A stretch of DNA of 31,709 nucleotides from G021776435 sp046756245 (lineage in GTDB: Bacteria; Pseudomonadota; Alphaproteobacteria; Caulobacterales; Parvularculaceae). The notes below the pieces were generated by a model. The model saw only the letters and a program-made list of their open reading frames with translations, searched no databases and was not told the origin of the DNA. The stretch is from assembly GCA_046756245.1 (NCBI GenBank), contig JBHHVZ010000026.1, positions 1 to 31,709 of the forward strand, given 5' to 3'. Shown one piece after another: positions 23,918 to 31,708 of the stretch. The stretch's first letter is position 1, and the number at the start of each line of letters is the position of its first letter. Both the position numbers and the translations under genes were made by a program.

Positions 23918-25369
23918 TTGTTTATGGCGAGCGCGGAAGAAAATGCATTGCAAGACGACAAGCCTGTCCGCCCCAACCGTTCGTTATCGACGCAGCTTCT
24001 TATTCTGACCATCGTCTTCGTGCTCATCGCCGAGGCTGTGGTGCTCGTTCCTTCGATCGCCAAACACCGCCGCGACTGGATCAACGCACGTATAGAAGCC
24101 GCCTATCTGGTCGGCCTTGCGCTTGAAGGGCCGGCCGAGAGCATGATCGATGAAGAGGTCGCCGAGCAGTTGTTCGCCACCGCCGAAATTCTCGGCGTGA
24201 CCGTAAACCGCGGCGGCGCCCGCGTTCTTCTGCTCGCGCCAGAGATCGACGCCGCCAACCCGCCTGCAATGCACTTCGTGGACATGACGGATGCGTCGCC
24301 GGCGGAGCTCATCATTTCCGCCTGGGCGACGATGTTATCGCGCGGGAACGACATGGTTCGCGTCTTCGGCATACCGCGCTTCGCATCCGGAGGCTCGGTC
24401 GACATCATCATTTCCCAGGCGTCGCTGAGACGGGATTTGTGGATTTACGCCCGCAACGTTTTCGGCCTGTCGCTGGTGATTTCCACGCTGACGGCGGCGT
24501 TTGTTTATTGGACGCTCAACCGGCTGATCGTCAAACCCGTCAAAAAACTCACCTACAACATGACGGCGTTCCAGAAGAATCCGGAAGAGCGGGAGAACAT
24601 TCTAACGCCGACGGACCGCGCGGACGAAATCGGCGCCGCCGAGCGCAGTCTGGCGGCGCTCGAACAAAGCACGCAGGATCTCTTGAATGAGCGCCGGCGT
24701 CTGGCCGCGCTCGGCGCCGGCATTTCGAAAATCAGCCACGATCTCAGAAATATTCTGGCGAGCGCGCAATTGATGTCCGACCGGCTCGCCAACAGCGACG
24801 ACCCCCGCGTGAAAAAGCTCAGCCCGCGACTTATCCAGGCGCTTGACCGCGCCATTACGCTGAGTCGGGACACGTTGCGTTATGGAAGCATGGCGCCGGA
24901 CGTTTTGAGCAAGAGTAAAACGGACCTGCATTCTCTCGTCGACGAAGTTTTTGAGGATGCGGCGGCGCAGGATGTGGAATTGCGCAACGACGTGCCCGAG
25001 TCATTCGCCCTGAATGTCGATCGCAACCAGTTCTATCGCGGATTAATCAACTTGGCGCGCAACGCCGTTGAAGCCACTGCGAACAACGCCGCCGCAGAAG
25101 ACGAAACGCCGCGCAACGTTGTTCTTTCCATCGCCGCGCGCACGGAGGACGACCATGCCGTCATCGAGATCGCCGACAACGGTCCGGGCGTTCCCGAGGA
25201 AGCGCAACAACATCTGTTCGAACCGTTCAAGGGATCGCGCAAGCCGGGCGGGTCGGGGTTGGGGCTCGCCATCGCCGCGGAAATCATGCGCGCCCATGGC
25301 GGCGAACTGTCGCTTGCGCGGAGCGGCCCTGACGGCGCCGTATTCGCCATCCGCCTGCCGCTTAATTAA
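23918..25369 (+). CDS. Membrane-bound sensor histidine kinase
   Basis: The 483-residue two-component sensor has a transmembrane helix at about 27-47, a periplasmic sensor region of some 130 residues without recognised domain, and a second helix at about 180-200. A HAMP-like linker (NRLIVKPVKKLTYNMTAFQ...) follows, then a dimerisation domain with phospho-accepting His274 in ISHDLRN, and an ATPase domain with N-box NLARNAVEA (Asn382), DNGPG (from 420) and GGSGLGL (445-451). The TTG at 23918 has a well-placed GAGGA site; the ATG at 23924 is the rival and differs by two residues. No response regulator gene is adjacent. The close spacing to the flavoprotein gene suggests one transcript. Confidence 0.92.
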   Translation: MFMASAEENALQDDKPVRPNRSLSTQLLILTIVFVLIAEAVVLVPSIAKHRRDWINARIEAAYLVGLALEGPAESMIDEEVAEQLFATAEILGVTVNRGGARVLLLAPEIDAANPPAMHFVDMTDASPAELIISAWATMLSRGNDMVRVFGIPRFASGGSVDIIISQASLRRDLWIYARNVFGLSLVISTLTAAFVYWTLNRLIVKPVKKLTYNMTAFQKNPEERENILTPTDRADEIGAAERSLAALEQSTQDLLNERRRLAALGAGISKISHDLRNILASAQLMSDRLANSDDPRVKKLSPRLIQALDRAITLSRDTLRYGSMAPDVLSKSKTDLHSLVDEVFEDAAAQDVELRNDVPESFALNVDRNQFYRGLINLARNAVEATANNAAAEDETPRNVVLSIAARTEDDHAVIEIADNGPGVPEEAQQHLFEPFKGSRKPGGSGLGLAIAAEIMRAHGGELSLARSGPDGAVFAIRLPLN

Positions 25370-25385
25370 CGCTGGCTTTGGTTGA

Positions 25386-27179
25386 TCAGTCTTCCTCGAC
25401 CCGGCCGACCCGCCAGACGCCTTCCCGGCGCGGGTCGGCGCCGCCGTCGTAAGAACCATCGGCCGCACGCCGGAATCCGTGCAGGCCGCTGGTCAGTCCG
25501 CGCACGCTGACGTCATGGCCGCGCGCGTGCAAGCCCGCAATGATCTGGTCGTCGAAACCGCCTTCCTCAAGCAGCGGTTCGCCGCGCGGATAGACGGCGT
25601 TGGGCGCGTCGATCGCAGCCTGCATCGGCATTCCCCAGTCGATAAGCGCGATCAGCGTCTTCACCACATAGCCGATAATCGCCGGACCGCCCGGAGAGCC
25701 GAGCGCAGCCCACACGTCGCCGTTCTGGTCGAACACAATGACCGGGCTCATCGAACTGCGCGGACGTTTGCCGGGGCCGACGGCGTTGGCGACCGGAACG
25801 CCGTCGCGCTCGGGCAGAAAGGAAAAATCCGTCAACTGATTATTCAGAATCATGCCGCCGGTCATCAGATGGCTGCCGAAGGCGAACTCCACCGTCGTCG
25901 TCATCGACACGACGCGGCCCTCGCCGTCGACAATCACAAAATGGCTGGTCGAAGGCGGCTCCGGCGAGGCGTCGGGGGCAAGCCCGCGCCATGCGCCCGG
26001 CCGCGCGTTTTCGTCGACCGCGTAGGACGAAGGATCGCCGGCTGAAACTTCGTCCGCCGCCTCGACCCGGTCGATGAGCTTGGCGCGATCGGCGAGATAG
26101 GCCGGGTTAAGGAGGCCCGAAATCACTTCTTCCTGGGTAAGCCCGCCGGCTTCGGCCGCCTTGTCCTGGTCGGCGAGATACTGGTTGCGGTCGGCGTAAG
26201 CGAGCCGGCTCGCCTCGAACAGGAGATGCAGCGCCTCGACCGAACCGGCGCCGGCGCCGGCCATGTCGAAGGGCTCCAGCAATTGCAGGATTTGCAGAAG
26301 CGTCACCCCGCCCGAACTCGGCGGCGCCATCGAGCAGATTTCATAGCCGCGATAGGGCGCGCATACGGGCGCGCGCTTGACCGGGCGATAGTCGGCGAGA
26401 TCTTTCAACGTCATGCCGCCGGGATTGGGACCGCCGTTTACGGCCTCGACAATCGCCTCGGCGATTTCGCCCTTGTAGAACGCCCCCGGTCCTTTTTTAC
26501 TCAGAATACGGAGTGTATGCGCGTAGTCGGAATTCTCCAGCACAGAGCCGACAGGACGGGGCGCGCCATCCTCGCCGTAGAAATACGCCGCCGCCGTTGG
26601 TAATTGCTGAAGGCGCGGTATGCGCTCGAGCAGACCGTGAAGCCGGGGCGAGACGACAAACCCGTCTTCGGCGAGCGTCAGCGCCGGCTTGAGCAGTTCG
26701 GACCATTGCATCGAACCGTGTTCGTCATGGGCGCGCTCAAGCATTCTGACCACGCCGGGCACGCCCACCGACAGCCCGCCGACGACCGCGTCGTAAAACT
26801 GCATCGGCTCGCCGGTTTCGGTCAGGAAACGGTCCGGCGTCGCCGAAGCCGGCGCGGCTTCGCGCCCGTCATAGGTTTCGAGAGTCCCCTCTTGCGGGTC
26901 GTAATGCAGCATGAAGGCGCCGCCGCCGAAGCCTGAAGACTGGGGCTCGACAAGGCCGAGCACCGCCTGCACGGCGATGGCGGCGTCGACCGCCGCGCCG
27001 CCCCGCTCGAGCACGGCCGCGCCGGCGTCGACCGCGTAAGGATTGGCCGCGGCGATGAAATAGGTTTTCGGTTCATCGGAGGCTCGCGCCGCGGGGACGA
27101 CCTGAAATCCCTCGTGGCGCAGGCACGCCGAGACCGCCGTCGCCGCCAACAGGACCAAAAACAATTTGATGATACGCAC
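25386..27179 (-). CDS. ggt: Gamma-glutamyltransferase lipoprotein
   Basis: The 597-residue enzyme cleaves or transfers the gamma-glutamyl group of glutathione and related peptides. A lipoprotein-type signal (MRIIKLFLVLLAATAVSAC, Cys19) suggests anchoring in the envelope rather than the soluble periplasm. Family features: NPYAVDAGAAVLERGGAAVDAAIA, SGFGGGAFMLHYD, EDGFVVSPRL, and the autoprocessing site where Thr411 in PPSTSHFVIVD would be the N-terminal nucleophile of the small subunit, followed by MTTTVEFAFGSHLM. PRSSMSPVIV and GSPGGPAIIGYV complete the small subunit pattern. It is convergent with the histidine kinase gene (16 bases apart) and divergent from the P1-type peptidase gene. Confidence 0.93.
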   Translation of the reverse strand: MRIIKLFLVLLAATAVSACLRHEGFQVVPAARASDEPKTYFIAAANPYAVDAGAAVLERGGAAVDAAIAVQAVLGLVEPQSSGFGGGAFMLHYDPQEGTLETYDGREAAPASATPDRFLTETGEPMQFYDAVVGGLSVGVPGVVRMLERAHDEHGSMQWSELLKPALTLAEDGFVVSPRLHGLLERIPRLQQLPTAAAYFYGEDGAPRPVGSVLENSDYAHTLRILSKKGPGAFYKGEIAEAIVEAVNGGPNPGGMTLKDLADYRPVKRAPVCAPYRGYEICSMAPPSSGGVTLLQILQLLEPFDMAGAGAGSVEALHLLFEASRLAYADRNQYLADQDKAAEAGGLTQEEVISGLLNPAYLADRAKLIDRVEAADEVSAGDPSSYAVDENARPGAWRGLAPDASPEPPSTSHFVIVDGEGRVVSMTTTVEFAFGSHLMTGGMILNNQLTDFSFLPERDGVPVANAVGPGKRPRSSMSPVIVFDQNGDVWAALGSPGGPAIIGYVVKTLIALIDWGMPMQAAIDAPNAVYPRGEPLLEEGGFDDQIIAGLHARGHDVSVRGLTSGLHGFRRAADGSYDGGADPRREGVWRVGRVEED

Positions 27180-27254
27180 GGCGCCGCCCCTTGTTCGCTA
27201 CGCCGGGGGTTGTACCCTGATGCGGGGAAGCTTTCGACCCCCGCGGAGCAGCAA

Positions 27255-28259
27255 ATGGCGAACGCATCCACAAGGCCCGGCCCCAACAACGACATTACCG
27301 ACGTGACGGGAATCGCCGTCGGTCAAACCGAAAATGAAACGGTTCGCACGGGCGCAACGGTCGTGCTGCCGGAAAGGCCGGTGATCTGCGGCTGCGACGT
27401 GCGCGGCGGCGGCCCGGGAACGCGGGAGACCGACCTGCTCGACCCGTCAACGCTCGTCGACCGCGTCGATGCGGTGGTGTTGAGCGGCGGATCGTCTTAC
27501 GGCCTTGCTGCGGCCGACGGCGCGGCGGCCTGGCTCGGGACGCAACCCGGGCGCGGCTTCACACTCGTTCGGGCGCCCGGCGCGCCGCCTTCGCCGATCG
27601 TGCCGGCGGCGATTCTCTATGATCTCGCCAATGGCGGCGACAAGGACTGGGGAGAAGACCCGCCCTATCGCCGCCTTGGACGCAAGGCTTGCATGGAAGC
27701 GGGCGGGCCCGTGCGGCTCGGGCTTGCCGGCGCCGGTTTCGGCGCGCGCGCCGGCGCCGGCCCGGGCGGGATCGGCTCGGCGTCCTATGTGTCCGGCGAC
27801 GGCCTTGCGGTTGGCGCGCTTGTCGCCGTCAACAGTTTCGGATCGGTCAAGATGCCGGGAATAGACGTGTTCTGGGCCTGGCCGTGGGAGGAAGACGGCG
27901 AATTCGGCGCGCGGCGCCCGCCGGCGGACTGGCGCGCGGTCGCCGACATGCCGGCCGACACCAAGCTCGCCGCTATGGCCGCACGCCAGAATACGACCAT
28001 CGGCGTCGTCGCGGTTTCGGCCGCCCTCACCCAGCCGCAGGCGCGACGCGTCGCCGTGATGGCGCAGGACGGCGTTGCGCGCGCCATCCGCCCCGTGCAC
28101 GGACCTACAGACGGCGACGCCGTTTTCGTGCTCTCAACCGGCGACGCGGCGCCGGCCGATCCGCTGGCGCTCACCCGGATCGGGCTTCTCGCCGCCGACT
28201 GCGTGGCCCGGGCGACGGCGCGCGGCGTTTACGAGGCCGAACGCGCGCAAAGAGACTGA
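27255..28259 (+). CDS. P1-family (DmpA/NylC-type) aminopeptidase-like hydrolase
   Basis: The 334-residue protein belongs to the P1/S58 family of self-cleaving N-terminal-nucleophile hydrolases, which includes DmpA-type aminopeptidases, beta-peptidyl aminopeptidases and the nylon-oligomer hydrolase NylC. Marks: NNDITDVTGIAVGQTENETVRTG at the start, VVLSGGSSYGLAAADGAAAWL, and ARQNTTIGVVAVSAALTQPQ. In the latter, the bond between Asn246 and Thr247 matches the NylC-type processing site. Start at 27255 chosen from a GGAG site eight bases earlier; the frame extends upstream to 27114 but overlaps ggt. No signal peptide, so probably cytoplasmic. Substrate not readable. Confidence 0.88.
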   Translation: MANASTRPGPNNDITDVTGIAVGQTENETVRTGATVVLPERPVICGCDVRGGGPGTRETDLLDPSTLVDRVDAVVLSGGSSYGLAAADGAAAWLGTQPGRGFTLVRAPGAPPSPIVPAAILYDLANGGDKDWGEDPPYRRLGRKACMEAGGPVRLGLAGAGFGARAGAGPGGIGSASYVSGDGLAVGALVAVNSFGSVKMPGIDVFWAWPWEEDGEFGARRPPADWRAVADMPADTKLAAMAARQNTTIGVVAVSAALTQPQARRVAVMAQDGVARAIRPVHGPTDGDAVFVLSTGDAAPADPLALTRIGLLAADCVARATARGVYEAERAQRD

Positions 28260-28263
28260 GAGC

Positions 28264-28289
28264 GGCGCCGGCGCCAGGTCCGGTTTTTT
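28264..28289 (+). terminator. Possible terminator: GC palindrome followed by six T
   Basis: GGCGCCGGCGCC at 28264-28275 and CCGG repeats at 28270 and 28282 can form a short stem just before TTTTTT (28284-28289), after the P1 peptidase stop. The stem is weak. Confidence 0.35.
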
Positions 28290-28355
28290 CGGCGCTTGCA
28301 TTCACGCCGACATTGGGGTTAAACCGCGGCCCTCCGGCGTACAGGCGCCGGACGC

Positions 28356-28432
28356 GCGCCGGTAGCTCAGCTGGATAGAGCACCAGACTACGAATCTGGG
28401 GGTCGGGGGTTCGAATCCTCCCCGGCGCGCCA
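28356..28432 (+). tRNA. tRNA-Arg (anticodon ACG)
   Basis: All parts of the cloverleaf can be drawn: acceptor GCGCCGG pairing with CCGGCGC, D arm GCTC...GAGC, anticodon stem CCAGA/TCTGG with loop CTACGAA (anticodon ACG, so arginine CGN codons after A34 editing to inosine), T arm with TTCGAAT, discriminator G and an encoded CCA. A 7-bp hairpin TCCGGCG/CGCCGGA (28333-28352) stands three bases upstream. The 3' half of the gene is shared, antisense, with the end of the recombinase reading frame. Confidence 0.96.
28388..28432. other. Probable integration (att) site in the 3' half of tRNA-Arg
   Basis: The recombinase frame on the minus strand continues through these 45 bases, giving WRAGEDSNPRPPDS and a TAG stop that is the complement of anticodon-loop bases CTA. 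The tRNA is intact, as expected if the element carried a copy of the tRNA 3' end in its attP. The crossover core must lie inside or near this segment; its exact limits cannot be told without the other junction. Confidence 0.6.
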
Positions 28433-30016
28433 TTGCTGATCAAAAGTGGGCACCAGCTCTCCGCCGTTTGCGAACTGCGCCGCATGTGCAGCAAGCGCGT
28501 GTTTTGAACCGATGACCTTGATCACGTCCTCTTCAACGTCAATTCGTTCAATCAAGACGCGAAGATAGGCACGGGCGAATTTCGGATCACTGGCGTCGGT
28601 AATGCGTTTGCGCAAGGCGTCGGCGAAACGCTCAACATCAGTTCGCATTAAAGCGCTAACGGGCGCGCTTCTGGCGCGCTCCAATTGCGCTTGCGAGCGG
28701 ATGATCTGTTTGCGCTTTTCCTGAAGCTCTTTGACATGAGCAGTCAGCACGGGATCAAGCTCAACCTCGCCGCGCCCGACTTCCGCCCAAAGGGTTTTAA
28801 GTTGCTTGTCGAGGCTGCGGCGCTCCTTATCGAGATCGCGCAGCCGCCGTGCATAACCCTGGGCGCTGTCCTGCGCCCGGGCGATCAACGCGCCGAGCAG
28901 CGGCTCTAATCGGTCGGCCTGTAAGACGTGACCGCAGAGCGTGCCGAGAACCGCCGCGTCAAGCGCTTCCATGCGGATGGAGCAGCCGCGGCAAACGTCG
29001 CCGCAATCGGCGCGCTTGGCGCATTTGTAATAGCGATAGGCGCCGCTTTTGCCGGTTTGAATGCGCAAGGGCGCGCCGCAGGCGCCGCAATGCGCGAGAC
29101 CGGTCAGAAGAATATTGCTGTTGACGGTGCGCGGCGCGGTTTTCAAAGGGTGCTGGCGATCAAGCTTGTCTTGTGCGGCCTGAAAGAGGTGATCGTCGAC
29201 GACGCGCGGCATGTCAAAGCGCACCCATTCTTCCGGCGGACGTTGGCGCTCGGCGCGGCTGTTGCGCTTATTGAACCAGTGTAGCGTCACATAGGCGCTG
29301 TTGCGCAAAATTTTCTGGAGAAACTGGATGCGGAACGGTCTTCCCTGCCGGGTCCGATAGCCTTTGGCGTTCAAATAATCGGCGATGCTCTTTAGGCCCT
29401 TGGGGCCGCTTCTCCCATCGCCGAAGACATAAAGCCGGAATATCAGGCGCACGATTTCGGCTTCGTCTGGCGCAATCTCGATTTTCTTCTTGGTCCTGAT
29501 CCCGCGTTTTTCCGCGTCATACGCGCGATAGCCGAAGGGCGGCGCGGCACCGTTCCAAAACCCTTGCTTGGCGTTTTCAATCATCGCGCGCAAGACATGC
29601 TTGGCGGTCTCTTTGGACGCATATTCGTCCATCGCGCCCATAAAAGTGCGCATCAGATCCGCATGGTCGCCGTCGCCCATATCCTGAGTGATCGAAATGA
29701 ACTGAACGCCGGCGCGCTCCAGTTTTCTGGTATAGTTCAATAGATCGAGCGTGTTGCGGGCAAACCGTGATTGCGAGTGCACCAGGATCACGTCATAGGG
29801 TTTTTCTCGGGAGCAGGCCTCGGCGATCATCGCCTGGAATTCCGGCCGATTGTCGGTCGTCGCACTTGCGCCTGCATCAATGTACTGCGTCACCAACCGC
29901 CAATTTCGCGCCCTACAGTACTCCTCGCAACGCGCGACTTGATCGGGAATCGAAAGGTCTTGGGCGGCTTGTTTTCCGGTCGAGACGCGGGCGTAAAGGG
30001 CGGCGCGCAGGGTCAT
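28388..30016 (-). CDS. Large serine recombinase / integrase
   Basis: The 542-residue protein starts with a resolvase-type catalytic domain: ALYARVSTGKQ with nucleophile Ser12, and LVHSQSRFARNTLDLL with the conserved Arg pair. A recombinase domain (about 165-280, including GFWNGAAPPFGYRAY and LNAKGYRTRQGRPF) is followed by a zinc ribbon (CGACG near 320 with later CAKRADC) and a basic coiled-coil region (about 385-450) typical of large serine integrases. It would insert and possibly excise the element. The ATG at 30016 overlaps the stop of the 66-residue gene (ATGA). The last 14 residues come from antisense tRNA-Arg sequence, so the natural C-terminus depends on the integration state. Insertion into a tRNA is more usual for tyrosine integrases. 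Confidence 0.92.
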   Translation of the reverse strand: MTLRAALYARVSTGKQAAQDLSIPDQVARCEEYCRARNWRLVTQYIDAGASATTDNRPEFQAMIAEACSREKPYDVILVHSQSRFARNTLDLLNYTRKLERAGVQFISITQDMGDGDHADLMRTFMGAMDEYASKETAKHVLRAMIENAKQGFWNGAAPPFGYRAYDAEKRGIRTKKKIEIAPDEAEIVRLIFRLYVFGDGRSGPKGLKSIADYLNAKGYRTRQGRPFRIQFLQKILRNSAYVTLHWFNKRNSRAERQRPPEEWVRFDMPRVVDDHLFQAAQDKLDRQHPLKTAPRTVNSNILLTGLAHCGACGAPLRIQTGKSGAYRYYKCAKRADCGDVCRGCSIRMEALDAAVLGTLCGHVLQADRLEPLLGALIARAQDSAQGYARRLRDLDKERRSLDKQLKTLWAEVGRGEVELDPVLTAHVKELQEKRKQIIRSQAQLERARSAPVSALMRTDVERFADALRKRITDASDPKFARAYLRVLIERIDVEEDVIKVIGSKHALAAHAAQFANGGELVPTFDQQWRAGEDSNPRPPDS

Positions 30017-30213
30017 TCTTTGTGTCTCTCCACGTTGTCATTGGCAGCGTCGCCCTCGATTATGTCTGCAATGAGGTCTCCAAGATAGGTTTCCAACAGC
30101 TCCAATTCGGCGATGGTGACTGGAGCAAGGCCCGGAGGCTGGAGAACGACTGGCGGGAGGTTGTCATTGGCGGCGCGAAGAGTGCGCGCGCCCACGGTTG
30201 AGGCCGTCACCAT
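30013..30213 (-). CDS. Small protein of unknown function with two AANDN motifs
   Basis: A 66-residue protein whose gene overlaps both neighbours (seven bases with rep, four with the recombinase), so it is most likely real and translated in a coupled manner. The centre is an acidic amphipathic helix (TIAELELLETYLGDLIADIIEGD). The segment RAANDNLPP stands near residue 14 and DAANDNVERH near 57. No family recognised. Size, acidity and position between the initiator and the integrase would suit a small regulator or a directionality factor, but this is only inference. Serine-integrase directionality factors are highly variable, so similarity would not be expected. Confidence 0.65.
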   Translation of the reverse strand: MVTASTVGARTLRAANDNLPPVVLQPPGLAPVTIAELELLETYLGDLIADIIEGDAANDNVERHKE

Positions 30214-31307
30214 TCGCCCCTCCCGTGATCGCCAATGCGACGTTCAACGTCGCGCCTGAATTCCTCGGGCTCGACATGGTAACGCGCCGCCGCGTCAATA
30301 ATCGCTAGCGTGTCAGACGCTGATGGTGGCGGATCAAGACCCTTATCAAGCGCCTCTACCGCTGCAAGCGCTTTCAGATAACCAATGGCCGACGCGATGA
30401 GGCGCTGACGGCGGTAGAACAATCCGTTACCCGGCTTATGCGTTTCCACAATGCCGGTTTGCGCCATGCGGGTGATTTGATCCTGCAGATTGCGCCAGAG
30501 CGGATGAAGCGGCCAGCGCGACGTGTTGGTGTCAGAGGTCGGAGACCGCAACGTCGTATGGCTTGACGCCAATTCGCGTAAAAGGTCGCCGAGATAGGGT
30601 TCGATCTCATCGATGGAGCTTATCCCGCCTTGGACAAGACGGTCGCGGCGCGCCTGGAATTCGACCCGCCAGACATTATCCGCGCGGCCCCATATCGAAT
30701 GGAACCAGGCTTTGCCGCTGGCTTGCGCGATTTCAGCCGATTTGTCGTAAATCCGTACGACGACATCGCCCGTGCCGAAGGAGAAAGTCTCGAGCTTGCC
30801 GGCATTGCGCCACTGCACGTCTTTCTTGGCGCGAGATTTGAAGTGCTCAAGCGCAAAGTCGCGATGCGGCAGGTGGAAATCGAACGCATAGTCGAGCCGC
30901 GAGACGGTGCTCGGCTGCACCGGTTGGAGTTTAAGGCGCGCCGCCCAATCTTTCAGCGTGCGATCAAGGGCTTGATAGCCTTTCGACCAGAGGCCGACGC
31001 TTTTGAATTGCACCGCGCATGACGGCTGCATGCGCTCGGCCAGCCGGATGCGAAGATCGCGGTTCTCCAAAACATAGCGGTAGGGATAACTGCCTTGCGC
31101 CAATAGATGCAAATCAAGCCCGCCGAGACAAATCTTTTTGCTGTCTCGATCGACGGCGTCGCGGGCGAGCGTCTTCTGGTATTCGAGCTCGGCGAAATCG
31201 ATCGCCCCGCAGGACATGTCAAAAGCGTATGTCGCATAGAGGCTGTCGATTCCAGACGTCAGGAATTCGAATTGTGGGGGTGTCCGAGTCAGATCATCCG
31301 TTTGCAT
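30207..31307 (-). CDS. Replication initiation factor (Rep_trans-like, rolling-circle type)
   Basis: The 366-residue protein resembles the replication initiation factor family found on rolling-circle plasmids, filamentous phages and integrative elements. Supporting marks: TVSRLDYAFDFH, which fits the RxDxxxD metal motif, and VVVRIYDKSAEI, which fits the family RxYDKxxE motif carrying the candidate nicking tyrosine; VWRVEFQARRD follows. The start was placed at 31307 because GGAGA sits five bases before it; an ATG at 31319 would add four residues without such a site. The C-terminal 130 residues are helical and unassigned. It heads the three-gene operon and has a repeat-rich tract upstream, as expected for an initiator near its origin. 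Confidence 0.75.
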   Translation of the reverse strand: MQTDDLTRTPPQFEFLTSGIDSLYATYAFDMSCGAIDFAELEYQKTLARDAVDRDSKKICLGGLDLHLLAQGSYPYRYVLENRDLRIRLAERMQPSCAVQFKSVGLWSKGYQALDRTLKDWAARLKLQPVQPSTVSRLDYAFDFHLPHRDFALEHFKSRAKKDVQWRNAGKLETFSFGTGDVVVRIYDKSAEIAQASGKAWFHSIWGRADNVWRVEFQARRDRLVQGGISSIDEIEPYLGDLLRELASSHTTLRSPTSDTNTSRWPLHPLWRNLQDQITRMAQTGIVETHKPGNGLFYRRQRLIASAIGYLKALAAVEALDKGLDPPPSASDTLAIIDAAARYHVEPEEFRRDVERRIGDHGRGEW

Positions 31308-31312
31308 GCAAG

Positions 31313-31317
31313 TCTCC
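31313..31317 (-). promoter_or_regulatory. Ribosome binding site deciding the rep start
   Basis: GGAGA on the minus strand, five bases before the ATG at 31307. The alternative ATG at 31319 has no comparable site. Confidence 0.6.
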
Positions 31318-31398
31318 ATTAAGAAAACGGAGACAACGGCTGATTGACTTCGATCTGGGGTATGGGGTTCGCGATTCGTTCTGAATTACTAGTCCCAA

Positions 31399-31431
31399 AA
31401 ATACCCCCCAAATACCCCCCAAAACACCCCC
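31399..31431. repeat. Tandem 11-bp C-rich repeats (iteron-like)
   Basis: AAATACCCCCC occurs twice head to tail (31399-31409 and 31410-31420), followed by a diverged third unit AAAACACCCCC (31421-31431). The period of 11 bases puts each unit on the same face of the helix. Possible Rep or regulator binding sites. Confidence 0.75.
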
Positions 31432-31574
31432 GAAAGCACCGCATCCAAGCGGGGTCTGGTCGTGTTAACGGCTGCAGACCACGATAAGACGCTCAATTCA
31501 CACAAAGTTGAACGCAAACGAATTCGAGTAAACGCTGGCCAGCTAGGCGCTATCGCGCGCTACATCGTGCAGAT

Positions 31575-31642
31575 TTTTGCGAAAATTACGGGCGCTACGC
31601 AAAATGCGCGTATTTTTCGAACCAGACCGTTTTGCGCAAATT
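31575..31642. repeat. Pair of 13-bp direct repeats
   Basis: TTTTGCGAAAATT (31575-31587) and TTTTGCGCAAATT (31630-31642) match at 12 of 13 positions. The intervening ACGCAAAATGCGCG adds a further inverted version of the TTTTGCG core. Confidence 0.6.
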
Positions 31643-31658
31643 CGCCGTGAAACCGCCG

Positions 31659-31708
31659 CTAGAGCATGTTCTCCGAAATGCGAGTCGGAGAACATGCTCT
31701 AGGTTTTT
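31659..31708. repeat. 18-bp perfect inverted repeat followed by five T
   Basis: CTAGAGCATGTTCTCCGA (31659-31676) is exactly complementary to 31685-31702, with an eight-base loop, then GTTTTT. It could be a strong terminator for plus-strand transcription, though no plus-strand gene precedes it, or one copy of a dispersed palindromic repeat. Confidence 0.85.

Noticed and set aside
31462..31650. 62-codon frame in the tract upstream of rep
   Set aside because: No ribosome site or family; the DNA is repeat-rich and better read as an origin or regulatory region.
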